A DNA stretch of 64,000 nucleotides, taken from Puteibacter caeruleilacunae (GTDB taxonomy: Bacteria; Bacteroidota; Bacteroidia; Bacteroidales; Prolixibacteraceae). The notes beneath the pieces are model-generated. The model was not told where the DNA came from. It did no database searches and saw only the letters and a program-made list of their open reading frames with translations. Made by a program: the position numbers and the translations under genes. The first letter of the stretch is position 1, and every line of letters starts with the position of its first letter. Location: NCBI GenBank assembly GCA_005217565.1, contig SJCO01000018.1, forward strand, positions 1 to 64,000, in the 5' to 3' direction. This document shows, one piece after another, positions 26,301 to 36,702 of this stretch.

Positions 26301-26830
26301 AAGAGGCGTTTGATTAATTCATCGGCATGGCACAACAGGTACTAATTATGACGTAACCCCTCCAGTAGGAAAAGGGGTTAATGACGAAGAGAAGAAAACT
26401 GGATTGGCATTAAAGTATGCTTTCAGGGGTTGCGACAAATTAGTTCAACATTAACTCCCATTCAAAAAAAAGATTGAATAGAAACACCTTATAGGTGTAT
26501 CTGAGAATATATAATCAAAATGGTAAATGATTTCTGGGCATATTTAGCCTATACTCTTAACTCTAGTAGTAATGACAGGCTACAACCTGACAATAAATAT
26601 AGTTAACGTTGTCATGGCTTATTGCAGGTATTGTTGCCGTCAATGATTGGGATATCAGCGCCGTACATGTTGCAGCTTATTCGTTTTTTGGGTTTTTATT
26701 TGGCGCTTGATATCCTGACCGTTACTAAGTAAAGTACTGATCATTCCATTTAGATTAAAAATACTTTTTTCACTTAGACTAAAACAAATAAAGAACTAAA
26801 CATTACGCTGAAATTAAAATTGCCTGAATC
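26301..26830. other. Remainder of the 1.28-kb intergenic region: hairpins and protein-like fragments
   Basis: It contains a perfect hairpin TAACCCCT (26354-26361) and AGGGGTTA (26373-26380), and ACACCT/AGGTGT (26484-26498). There are two short frames of protein-like composition. One runs about 26313-26454 (ending KKTGLALKYAFRGCDKLVQH). The other runs about 26609-26710 and is hydrophobic (SWLIAGIVAVNDW, then AAYSFFGFLFGA). Neither has a good start. They may be gene remnants or tiny proteins. A near -7 box TAAAATTG (26815-26822) precedes the next gene. Confidence 0.4.
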
Positions 26831-28804
26831 ATGCTAAACGGAAAATACAAATTACTATATGAAGATCTCGTAGCAAAGATTCAGGCAAGTAGAATATTTC
26901 ATGATCCACTAAGTACCTTAACACAAGGCACAGATGCGAGTATTTATCGTTTAACACCACAATTAGTTGTCAAAGCCGATAATGCAGATGAGGTTGAATA
27001 TTTCCTAAAACAGATTAATCTTCATGAAATACCTGTAACTTTTAGAGGTGCAGGAACAAGCTTGTCAGGTCAGGCAATAACAGATAACGTTTTACTTGTT
27101 ACAGGACAGGGATGGAATGCATGTAGCATAAGTGATAATGGGAAATTAATCCATTTGCAGCCTGGAATTACCGGGGCACAAGCAAATGAACATCTGGAAG
27201 ATTTTGGTCGTATAATAGGCCCGGATCCAACCTCAATGAACACTGCAAAAATTGGAGGTATTGCCGCAAATAATTCAAGCGGAATATTTGGTCGGATTAA
27301 ACACAATGCCTACCACACATTGCATAGCATGAAATTAATCTTTCATGATGGGACATTTCTGGATACAGCCGATGAGGAAAGCAAGGCTGCCTTTATAAAG
27401 ACACACAAACAGTTACTTGAAGAAATAAAAAGTCTTTCTCGAGCTGTTAGAGCAAATGAACCTTTGACTGAAAGAATCAGACAAAAGTTCAATCTGAAAA
27501 ATACCGTCGGCTACAGCATCAATGCATTGGTTGATTTTGACGATCCTTTCGATATTATTCAGCACCTGATGATTGGTTCGGAAGGAACACTTGGTTTTAT
27601 AGCCGAGATCACACTTAAGACAATAGAAAAACAACAATTTAATGCATGTGCATTAATAATATTTGATAATGTGGTAACCACCTGCAAAGCAGCAAGAGTC
27701 TTACAACAATACTCCGCAGCTGCAGCAGAACTTATTGATAGCAATACTTTAAGCGCAATCATACAACATGAAGATGGACTTTCACACTTGGAAAACCTTC
27801 CTCAAAATAGCACTGCTCTTATTGTAGACATTAATTCTGATAGTAACATTGAATTAAATCAGCGCATAGACGCATTAACAGATGCTTTGCAGCAACTTAA
27901 TCCATTGTATCCTATTACCTTTTATCAAAAGCCTGAGGAAAAAGCAAGTGTTTGGAAAATTCGTAAAGGCTTATTTGCCTCATTAGGAATTTCAAGAGAG
28001 CCTGGAACTGCACTATCTGTTGAAGATGTTGTTTTTCCATTGAATCATCTTGAGGAAGCTCTTCATGATCTTCAAATACTATTGAATAAACACAAATACT
28101 TTAAAGCTGGGATATTTGGTCATATGCTTGATGGCAATATACACATCGCCATATCACATGACTTTACCGAGCAGCAAGAAGTAAGAAAATATAAGCTCTT
28201 CATTGATGAATTAACCACTTTGGTGGTTAACAAGTACAGCGGGGCCTTGAGAGCCGAACATGGAACCGGCAGAACTATGGCTCCGTTTGTACTTTTCGAA
28301 TGGGGAGATGAAGCCTATGAACTTATGAAACGGGTGAAACAGATCTTTGATCCTAAAAATCTCTTAAATCCGGGCGTCATTCTTAATGACAATCCAAAAG
28401 TTCATCTTCAAAACCTTAAACCTTTTCCTAAGGTTAATGAGTTTATTGACTCATGTTCGGAATGTGGTTTTTGTGAATCTATATGTAGTGATGAAGATTG
28501 GTTCTTGTCTCCGAGACAACGGATAACAGCCTATCGTGAAATACTTAGATTAAGAAAAACAGGAGAAAATCAACAGCGTCTGGCCCATCTTGAGCTTAGT
28601 TATCAATGCAAGGCCAACAAAAACAAAACATCGGAAGGTATATGCTCATTTTCATGTCCTGCCGACTTTGATAAAAAATCTCTTCAGAAAGAGTTGGAGA
28701 TAAAGGAGCTTACCTTTCCAGATTCCAATTTTAAAACCTGGATTGAGAATGGTACGGCTGGAATAGCAAAGCTACTACGGTCGATTACCAATATTCTTCA
28801 TTAA
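26831..28804 (+). CDS. FAD-binding oxidoreductase, D-lactate dehydrogenase/glycolate oxidase (GlcD/Dld) type, short form
   Basis: A 657-residue flavoenzyme. The N-terminal FAD-binding PCMH domain has PVTFRGAGTSLSGQ and the pyrophosphate-binding NTAKIGGIAANNSSG. A FAD-linked oxidase C domain follows (GHMLDGNIHIAIS, ALRAEHGTGRTMAPFV, FDPKNLLNPGVI). A ferredoxin-like end follows with CSECGFCESIC near residue 541 and a second group GICSFSCP. Family members of this type run to about 930-970 residues with CCG domains; this one stops soon after the Fe-S region. It probably oxidises a 2-hydroxy acid such as D-lactate or glycolate. The stop is followed directly by a terminator, so the short form is not an obvious frameshift. 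Confidence 0.85.
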   Translation: MLNGKYKLLYEDLVAKIQASRIFHDPLSTLTQGTDASIYRLTPQLVVKADNADEVEYFLKQINLHEIPVTFRGAGTSLSGQAITDNVLLVTGQGWNACSISDNGKLIHLQPGITGAQANEHLEDFGRIIGPDPTSMNTAKIGGIAANNSSGIFGRIKHNAYHTLHSMKLIFHDGTFLDTADEESKAAFIKTHKQLLEEIKSLSRAVRANEPLTERIRQKFNLKNTVGYSINALVDFDDPFDIIQHLMIGSEGTLGFIAEITLKTIEKQQFNACALIIFDNVVTTCKAARVLQQYSAAAAELIDSNTLSAIIQHEDGLSHLENLPQNSTALIVDINSDSNIELNQRIDALTDALQQLNPLYPITFYQKPEEKASVWKIRKGLFASLGISREPGTALSVEDVVFPLNHLEEALHDLQILLNKHKYFKAGIFGHMLDGNIHIAISHDFTEQQEVRKYKLFIDELTTLVVNKYSGALRAEHGTGRTMAPFVLFEWGDEAYELMKRVKQIFDPKNLLNPGVILNDNPKVHLQNLKPFPKVNEFIDSCSECGFCESICSDEDWFLSPRQRITAYREILRLRKTGENQQRLAHLELSYQCKANKNKTSEGICSFSCPADFDKKSLQKELEIKELTFPDSNFKTWIENGTAGIAKLLRSITNILH

Positions 28805-28840
28805 AAAAATAGGAGTCTGAAACCAGACTCCCATTCATAT
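28805..28840. terminator. Bidirectional terminator
   Basis: GGAGTCTG (28812-28819), loop AAAC, CAGACTCC (28824-28831). On the minus strand it is followed by TATTTTTTT, so it mainly serves the Na/Pi cotransporter gene; plus-strand readthrough may also stop here. Confidence 0.8.
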
Positions 28841-28845
28841 TTTAA

Positions 28846-30531
28846 TTAATCATTGATTGCTTTTAATGCTTGTGAAACGTTTATAACGTAATCACCAAGT
28901 TTCTCGCATTCTGAGAATATATCATTGTAAAGGATTCCGGTTTGATAACCATAAATCCCTGTTTCAATATTATTCAAATGCTCTTGCTTTAATATATCCC
29001 TGAAGTTGTTTATTTCTTCTTCTTTCTTCTCTGCCGTCTCAATTGTGATGTTATCCTCCATTTTCAGGTTAACATTCATAATATTTAAAGACTCCTCAGT
29101 CAATCCAACGATGATATTCAGATTATTTTCAACCTCCCCTGGAAACTCGATTTTTTCTTCTCTACGTCGGTTAAATGCCATTGCTAACTTCAAGCAAGAA
29201 TCAGCCATACTTTCAATATCATCAATCATCTTGTACAGTGCTCTGAGTCTTCTTGAGTTCTTATCAGTAAGTCGATTCTCCCCTACTTTCATCAAGTATC
29301 CTGCAATCTCGAGTTCTATACGATCACACCACTCCTCATGTCGCTGAATCTTGGCTAATTTTTTTGCAAAATTCTTATCCTTTTGTTCATCTTTCAACGA
29401 CTGAACCTGACGAAACATTTTCATCACCTTTTCTGCAAATACAATCACCTCTTGTCGCGCTTGATAAATGGAAGCATCGGGTGTTGATAACATACCGGTA
29501 TTTATATGCGTTAACCTAAACTCATCGTCATTCTCAGCATTTGGTACAATTCGCTCGACTACTTTCGCAATAAAACCAGCAAATCCAATCAGAACAATTG
29601 TATTTAAGATGTTGAATGTACTATGGAATATTGACAAGGCTACAGGAATTGCAGTGACAGAAGTATGAGGATCCTGTCCACCAAATTCCCCATTCAACCA
29701 TGTAACCAGTCCTAAATAGAATGGGAATATTAGCATCACCCACATTACTCCAAACAGGTTGAATATCAAGTGAGCTCTGGCCGCGCGTTTTGCCGATGAA
29801 TTTGCAACCATTGCTGCTATATTGGCTGTAATAGTAGTACCAATGTTCTCTCCTAATACCATCGCTGCTGCGACATCAAATCCGATCCATCCACTGTTAC
29901 ACATGATAAGTGTTAATGCCATGGTCGCACTCGACGATTGAATTACAACCGTTAACACAGTACCAATACCAAGGAATAACAAGTAAGAACCGAATCCCAT
30001 TGAACTATACTCCTTCAGGAATTCCAATATCTCATGGTTATGACTAATATCCGGAACAGCTCCCTTCAAGAAATCCAATCCAATAAACAACAAGGCAAAT
30101 CCCATTACCATCTCGGCCCAGAACTTACGCGTACGATTCTTTGAAAATAAAATCGGTAAACTTAAACCTATCAAAGGCAGTGATAATGAACTGATACTAA
30201 CTTTGAATCCCAATATTGAAATCATCCATGCTGTTACGGTTGTCCCAATATTGGCCCCCATAATAACACCAATGGATTGAAACAGTGACAATAGTCCGGC
30301 ATTCACAAAACTAACAACCATTACTGTTGTTGCTGATGACGACTGTACCAATGTTGTGATCAATACACCCGTCAATACACCTTTGAACCTATTCGATGTC
30401 ATTGAAGCTAATATCGACCGCATGCGTTGTCCGGCCACCTTTTGAAGTGATTCACTCATCAACTTCATTCCATATAGGAACATCCCCAGTGCTCCAACAA
30501 GTGTTAAAAAATCCCAAAAACTATAATCCAT
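28846..30531 (-). CDS. Na+/Pi cotransporter family protein with PhoU-like domain
   Basis: A 561-residue membrane protein. Two inverted repeats carry the sodium-phosphate signature QSSSATTVMVV (near residue 63) and QSSSATMALTL (near residue 200), within about eight to nine hydrophobic segments. A cytoplasmic C-terminal helical PhoU-like region occupies about 350-561. It should move phosphate, or act on Na+/anion exchange, across the inner membrane, and the PhoU part may regulate it. It is divergent from the RND transporter gene and ends at a strong terminator. Confidence 0.92.
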   Translation of the reverse strand: MDYSFWDFLTLVGALGMFLYGMKLMSESLQKVAGQRMRSILASMTSNRFKGVLTGVLITTLVQSSSATTVMVVSFVNAGLLSLFQSIGVIMGANIGTTVTAWMISILGFKVSISSLSLPLIGLSLPILFSKNRTRKFWAEMVMGFALLFIGLDFLKGAVPDISHNHEILEFLKEYSSMGFGSYLLFLGIGTVLTVVIQSSSATMALTLIMCNSGWIGFDVAAAMVLGENIGTTITANIAAMVANSSAKRAARAHLIFNLFGVMWVMLIFPFYLGLVTWLNGEFGGQDPHTSVTAIPVALSIFHSTFNILNTIVLIGFAGFIAKVVERIVPNAENDDEFRLTHINTGMLSTPDASIYQARQEVIVFAEKVMKMFRQVQSLKDEQKDKNFAKKLAKIQRHEEWCDRIELEIAGYLMKVGENRLTDKNSRRLRALYKMIDDIESMADSCLKLAMAFNRRREEKIEFPGEVENNLNIIVGLTEESLNIMNVNLKMEDNITIETAEKKEEEINNFRDILKQEHLNNIETGIYGYQTGILYNDIFSECEKLGDYVINVSQALKAIND

Positions 30532-30655
30532 TGTCCCTGATTCTTAGAATTAACTTTGTTTTAAAAATGGTTATTAGAGCAGGCAAAATTAATCTTTTAC
30601 GCTACCGAAAAAAATCTTTTTTGTTAATTCCGCATAGGTACAAAAAATAGTGACC

Positions 30656-30686
30656 TTTGTTTATCGCCAATATTGTACTATTTTCG
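30656..30686 (+). promoter_or_regulatory. Promoter of the RND/MMPL transporter gene
   Basis: TTTG (30656-30659), 19-bp spacer, TATTTTCG (30679-30686). The spacing is exact and the -7 box is one base off TAnnTTTG. The ATG is at 30716. Confidence 0.6.
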
Positions 30687-30715
30687 CCTAATTATTTTTT
30701 GAATTCGAAATTATT

Positions 30716-33115
30716 ATGTGGACAAATATAGCTCGCTTTATTCTCAGAAACAGAATATTACTTTTAGTAGTACTGGGAGTAATTACTGTTTTTATGGGGT
30801 ATCAGGCCCAATTTGTGGAAATGTCGTATGAATATGCGCCTCTACTACCTCAAAAGGATACTGCATACATTGAATACCAAGATTTTAGACACAAGTTTGG
30901 TGAAGAAGGTAATATCATCGTTGTAGGTTTACAGGATGAAGATTTCTTTAGAAAGGAAAAGTTTGAAGAATGGACCAAACTATGTGATAATCTTGCCGAA
31001 ATTTCCGGTGTTGAAGATTTACTGTCTGTATCAAATGCCTACCAACTGAAAAAGAATAAAGCAGAGAAGAAATTCGAAGTTGAAAAGATTTTCCCACACA
31101 AAATAAAAGATCAAAATCAATTAGACAGTTTAGTTAATGTCTTCAAAAATCTTCCTATCTACAAGGGATACTTGTATAACGAAGATACCAATGCTTACCT
31201 TTTGGCTATTACGGTGAATAAAGACCGTATGAAGTCAAAGGCTCGAGAGAAGCTGGTTCGGGAAATTGAGACGACATGTCTGGAGTTTGCAGAACACAAC
31301 AATGTAAAACTTCACTTTTCCGGATTACCTTACATTAGGGTAATTACATCAATGAAAATAAAAAAGGAACTATTCATGTTCGTTGCATTGGCAATGGGAA
31401 TATGTATTATCATCCTTTTTCTCTTTTTCAGATCATTTAAAGCTGTTCTATTCCCCTCAATAGTTGTTTTGACAGGTGTAGTCTGGGCTGTTGGTCTAAT
31501 ATCGCTATTTGGCTACAAAATCACTTTATTAACAGGGATGGTACCTCCATTACTGATTGTTATAGGTATTCCGAATAGTATCTTCCTCCTCAATAAATAC
31601 CATCAGGAATATGTAGCGCATGGAAACCAGGTGAAAGCCCTACAAAGAGTAATCACCAAAATAGGTAACGCTATATTCCTAACCAACCTGACAACAGCTT
31701 CGGGTTTCGCTACCTTTACAATTACAAGTAGTGATATCCTAAAGGAATTCGGAGTAGTAACTTCTTTAAATATCCTGGGATTATTTATCCTTTCACTGTT
31801 GTTAATCCCTATTTTCTTTAGTTTTCTGTCGGCTCCAAAGCCAAGACACACAAAGCACTTGTACAACAAGAATGTCCGTAAGATTATAAAAGGATTAATC
31901 TCCATTACTGAAAATCATCGTAAGATGGTATATGTTGGAGCAGGTGTAATTCTTGCGATTAGCTTTTATGGAATCTCGTTGATAAAGAGTAGTGGATATA
32001 TGGTTGATGATATTCCTGAAACTGATCCGGTATATGTGAACTTAAAGTTCTTCGAAAGAAACTTTGGTGGACTGATGCCACTTGAGATTATGATTGACAC
32101 CAAACGCCCTAATGGTGTAATGAGTCTAACAACCATTAAGAAACTTGATCAGCTCGATAAGAAGTTAAGTGAGTACGACGAATTATCAAATGCTTTATCG
32201 CTATCGAAGTTAGTAAAAGTAGCCAAACAAGCCTATTATAATGGGAAACCCAAATATTATAAGCTTCCTTCCAACACTGAGAAGAACATTATTCTTTCAT
32301 ACGCCACAAAAGGAAATGAAGGATCTCAACAGCTTCACTCCTATCTCGACAGTACCAGACAGGTAACTCGAATGAGTGTGTTCATGAAAGATGTTGGTAC
32401 GGTAAAGATGGATAGTCTATATCATCAATTCCATGAGGATATAAAAAAGATATTCCCTCCAAAACATTATGATGTTACTGTTACAGGATCTAGTGTTATC
32501 TTCTTCAAAGGAACACAATATCTGGTACAGAATCTATTCGTATCACTGGCATTAGCCATCCTATTAATCTCGTTGTTTATGGCGATGATGTTTTACTCAT
32601 GGAGAATGGTTGCAATGTCACTAGTACCGAATATTATCCCATTGCTTTTCACAGCAGCGATTATGGGCTTTACAGGAATTCCGATTAAAGCATCAACCAT
32701 ACTGGTATTTAGTGTTGCCTTTGGAATATCTGTGGACGACACGATTCACTTTTTGGCAAAATACCGTCAAGAACTAAGTGTAACGAACTGGGATATCGGA
32801 CGTTCAGTTTTACTTGCATTAAAAGAAAGTGGAGTGAGTATGATGTACACTTCAACAATATTATTCTTCGGATTTGGAATATTTAGCGTTTCAAGTTTTG
32901 GAGGGACTGTAGCATTAGGAGTTCTGGTTTCATTAACTCTTTTAGTTGCAATGCTTTCAAACCTTGTGTTATTACCTTCACTGCTAATGGGACTTGAAAA
33001 GATCATTACTAACAAGTCATTCAGAGAGCCACTACTTCATATCTATGATGAAGAAGAAGATATTGAATTGGATGATCTTGAAATCATTCCTGCAAAAGAA
33101 ATCAAACAACTATAG
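30716..33115 (+). CDS. RND-superfamily (MMPL/HAE3-type) transporter
   Basis: A 799-residue inner-membrane protein. It has the duplicated RND layout: one helix, a periplasmic loop, five or six helices (about 215-375), then the same again, with the second helix bundle at about 595-770. The GISVDDTIHFLAKYR stretch and the FLLNKYHQEY counterpart in the first half carry the proton-relay region. Such proteins export or flip lipids and hydrophobic compounds. The polyprenyl synthase gene begins 3 bp after its stop, which suggests the cargo is isoprenoid-linked or lipid. That link is inference. Confidence 0.9.
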   Translation: MWTNIARFILRNRILLLVVLGVITVFMGYQAQFVEMSYEYAPLLPQKDTAYIEYQDFRHKFGEEGNIIVVGLQDEDFFRKEKFEEWTKLCDNLAEISGVEDLLSVSNAYQLKKNKAEKKFEVEKIFPHKIKDQNQLDSLVNVFKNLPIYKGYLYNEDTNAYLLAITVNKDRMKSKAREKLVREIETTCLEFAEHNNVKLHFSGLPYIRVITSMKIKKELFMFVALAMGICIIILFLFFRSFKAVLFPSIVVLTGVVWAVGLISLFGYKITLLTGMVPPLLIVIGIPNSIFLLNKYHQEYVAHGNQVKALQRVITKIGNAIFLTNLTTASGFATFTITSSDILKEFGVVTSLNILGLFILSLLLIPIFFSFLSAPKPRHTKHLYNKNVRKIIKGLISITENHRKMVYVGAGVILAISFYGISLIKSSGYMVDDIPETDPVYVNLKFFERNFGGLMPLEIMIDTKRPNGVMSLTTIKKLDQLDKKLSEYDELSNALSLSKLVKVAKQAYYNGKPKYYKLPSNTEKNIILSYATKGNEGSQQLHSYLDSTRQVTRMSVFMKDVGTVKMDSLYHQFHEDIKKIFPPKHYDVTVTGSSVIFFKGTQYLVQNLFVSLALAILLISLFMAMMFYSWRMVAMSLVPNIIPLLFTAAIMGFTGIPIKASTILVFSVAFGISVDDTIHFLAKYRQELSVTNWDIGRSVLLALKESGVSMMYTSTILFFGFGIFSVSSFGGTVALGVLVSLTLLVAMLSNLVLLPSLLMGLEKIITNKSFREPLLHIYDEEEDIELDDLEIIPAKEIKQL

Positions 33116-33118
33116 AGT

Positions 33119-34102
33119 ATGTATACGTTCAATGAAATTCTCAATTTTGTAAATACTCATCTTGATGAGGAATTAAAATCATTACAGACCAGACAGCCTT
33201 TAGGTCTATATAATCCTATCGTTTACGCCATGGAGCAAGGTGGGAAGCGCATAAGACCATGTCTGACATTAATGGGCTACAACATGTTTGCAAAAGATAT
33301 GGAACAAGCATGGCCTGCTGCAATGAGCATTGAGATATTTCATAACTTCACATTACTTCATGATGATATTATGGACAACGCAGATATCCGAAGAGGAAAT
33401 CCAACAGTCCATAAAAAATACGATGAAAATACTGCAATCCTTTCTGGAGATGCTATGTCGATTCTGGCATATGAATATCTTACCAGACTGAATACCAATC
33501 ATAATACCCAAATCTTACAGCTGTTTAGTCACACTGCTCTTGAGATTTGTGAAGGTCAACAATATGACATGGATTTTGAAAATCGCAATGATGTATCGGT
33601 TGATGAATATTTAAACATGATCCGCTTAAAAACCGCAGTACTATTAGCATGTAGTCTAAAGGCCGGTGCCCTATGTGCTGATTGCTCACAATCAAATGCG
33701 GATACACTTTATGAATTCGGGATCTCAATAGGATTAGCGTTTCAACTTCGTGATGATCTTCTTGACACCTTTGGAGATGCCAAGACTTTCGGTAAACGAA
33801 TAGGTGGAGATATCGTTGCAAACAAAAAGACGTTTTTACTGTTAAAAGCATTAGAGTTAGCAAATACAAGTCAAAGACAACAATTAGACGACTTGCTCGC
33901 ATCTGACTCAATAGAGGAAGAAGAGAAGATCAATGCCGTAAAGCAGATTTTCGAACAATTAAACATTCGAAAACTAACTGAAGACTTGATAGAGACCTAC
34001 TATTCCCAAGCCATGGAACAGATTGAAAGTATTGACATTCCAAACGAACAGAAGGTCCCATTAATTGGTCTTGCTAAAAAGATGATGCAACGAGAATCAT
34101 AA
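33119..34102 (+). CDS. Polyprenyl synthetase (trans-isoprenyl diphosphate synthase)
   Basis: A 327-residue head-to-tail prenyltransferase condensing isopentenyl diphosphate with allylic diphosphates. The first aspartate-rich motif is HDDIMDNADIRR (D82, D83, D86) and the second RDDLLDTFGD (D212, D213, D216). GGKRIRP at 41-47 binds the diphosphate. F75 and N76 lie before the first motif and should help set chain length, but the product length cannot be read with certainty. It follows the RND transporter gene by 3 bp and is probably translationally coupled. dxs, which feeds the same pathway, lies 2.6 kb downstream. Confidence 0.93.
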   Translation: MYTFNEILNFVNTHLDEELKSLQTRQPLGLYNPIVYAMEQGGKRIRPCLTLMGYNMFAKDMEQAWPAAMSIEIFHNFTLLHDDIMDNADIRRGNPTVHKKYDENTAILSGDAMSILAYEYLTRLNTNHNTQILQLFSHTALEICEGQQYDMDFENRNDVSVDEYLNMIRLKTAVLLACSLKAGALCADCSQSNADTLYEFGISIGLAFQLRDDLLDTFGDAKTFGKRIGGDIVANKKTFLLLKALELANTSQRQQLDDLLASDSIEEEEKINAVKQIFEQLNIRKLTEDLIETYYSQAMEQIESIDIPNEQKVPLIGLAKKMMQRES

Positions 34103-34168
34103 GCGCCAAAGTATTGATTTGTAAGTGTATTTTCTTTTACTACTTCATTATCCTATTGGTTAAAATGC

Positions 34169-34176
34169 TAAATTTG
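34169..34176 (+). promoter_or_regulatory. -7 box of atpDC
   Basis: TAAATTTG matches TAnnTTTG, 53 bp before the atpD ATG. The leader also holds a small perfect hairpin, GTCAGA (34198-34203), loop ATTG, TCTGAC (34208-34213). Confidence 0.5.
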
Positions 34177-34217
34177 TTAGGACTTAATGAGTAGAACGTC
34201 AGAATTGTCTGACCTAA

Positions 34218-35735
<1,518 letters not shown>

Positions 35736-35745
35736 TATAACGCTT

Positions 35746-35982
35746 ATGTTTCTTGAAATTGTAACACCCGAAAAAAAGATATTCGAAGGAGAAATTACAC
35801 TCATTCAACTTCCAGGAAGCAAAGGTACATTTGCCATTTTGGATCATCACGCACCAATTGTATCAACACTTGCTGCCGGTAAGATTCGAATTGTAGATAC
35901 CTCTAATAGAACACGCTATTTTGATGTAAATGGCGGAATTGTAGAATGCAAACGTAACTCAATTGTTGTTCTTGCTGAATAA
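35746..35982 (+). CDS. atpC: ATP synthase F1 subunit epsilon, short form
   Basis: A 78-residue epsilon subunit consisting only of the N-terminal beta-sandwich (MFLEIVTPEKKIFEGEI, GTFAILDHHAPIVSTLAAG). The C-terminal two-helix domain found in the 130-140-residue E. coli and Bacillus proteins is absent. That part mediates epsilon-type inhibition of ATP hydrolysis, so such control is presumably missing or done otherwise. It ends the atpDC unit; a 13-bp-stem terminator follows. Confidence 0.95.
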   Translation: MFLEIVTPEKKIFEGEITLIQLPGSKGTFAILDHHAPIVSTLAAGKIRIVDTSNRTRYFDVNGGIVECKRNSIVVLAE

Positions 35983-36004
35983 GATTTTTAGCAAAAGGCA
36001 ACAT

Positions 36005-36046
36005 ATATACAGGCCATTAATTGATGTATTAATGGCCTGTAGTTTT
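36005..36046. terminator. Strong terminator of atpDC
   Basis: A perfect 13-bp stem, ACAGGCCATTAAT (36009-36021) and ATTAATGGCCTGT (36028-36040), loop TGATGT, then AGTTTTTT. It lies between convergent genes. Confidence 0.93.
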
Positions 36047-36048
36047 TT

Positions 36049-36540
36049 CTATTTGTATATTAAACCTACAATCTTTTCAAGCCATTCAGCATCAATTTCA
36101 TCAAAACTTGAGAACTCCTGACTGTCGATATCCAATACGCCTACCACATTATTGCTTTTATCTCGAAGCGGAACAACAATTTCTGAATTCGATCTAGAAT
36201 CACATGCAATATGTCCTGGAAACTTATGAACATCCTCCACAACAACTGTTTCCGCTGCATTAACCGCAGCCCAACAGACTCCAGTGTCTTTTGCCAACAC
36301 CATACAAGCTACTGGTCCTTGATAATTTCCAACAATTAATTCTCCATCCTCAAGTAAATAAAAACCTGTCCAGAAGAACTTATCCATCTTATGATGCAAT
36401 ACAGATGCTACAGATGCCATTCGAGCCCTGGGCAACTCACACTTTTTTAACAGTGTCTCTATTTGATCATATAAACGACCATAACGTCTTGCCTTCCGTC
36501 CTTTTTCCTTATCAGTTGTCATATCTATTGTCTTTATCAT
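36049..36540 (-). CDS. msrC: Free methionine-(R)-sulfoxide reductase, GAF-domain type
   Basis: A 163-residue GAF protein of the fRMsr family, which reduces free methionine-R-sulfoxide using thioredoxin. The three family cysteines are visible: C79 (GPVACMVLAKDTG), C89 (GVCWAAVNAAETVVV) and C113 (PGHIACDSRSNSEIVVP). Start ATG 36540 is used; a second in-frame ATG at 36522 would remove six residues. It is convergent with atpC and apparently monocistronic. Confidence 0.92.
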   Translation of the reverse strand: MIKTIDMTTDKEKGRKARRYGRLYDQIETLLKKCELPRARMASVASVLHHKMDKFFWTGFYLLEDGELIVGNYQGPVACMVLAKDTGVCWAAVNAAETVVVEDVHKFPGHIACDSRSNSEIVVPLRDKSNNVVGVLDIDSQEFSSFDEIDAEWLEKIVGLIYK

Positions 36541-36684
36541 TTTTTATCTATCGATCATTCTGACAGCCTTAAGCATCAGTCAAGACTACATCAATCGATC
36601 TCAAAAATAATACGATAGTCGATAGAATCAAAGGCTTGTTAAGTCTCAATTCATATAACGTGAACTAACAATCATTAAAATCTG

Positions 36685-36692
36685 TATATTTG
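36685..36692 (+). promoter_or_regulatory. -7 box of dxs
   Basis: TATATTTG matches TAnnTTTG, 10 bp before the dxs ATG; no clear -33 box. Confidence 0.5.
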
Positions 36693-36702
36693 CTGTTCAA
36701 AG

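Noticed and set aside
26401-26425. Second sigma-54 promoter (TGGCAT with a downstream TGC)
   Set aside because: GG and GC are 11 bp apart instead of 10 and the boxes are poor; no gene follows nearby.
28805-28845. Frameshift that removed the end of the FAD-linked dehydrogenase
   Set aside because: A terminator and then the convergent transporter gene follow the stop immediately; no residual coding sequence for the missing domains is visible.
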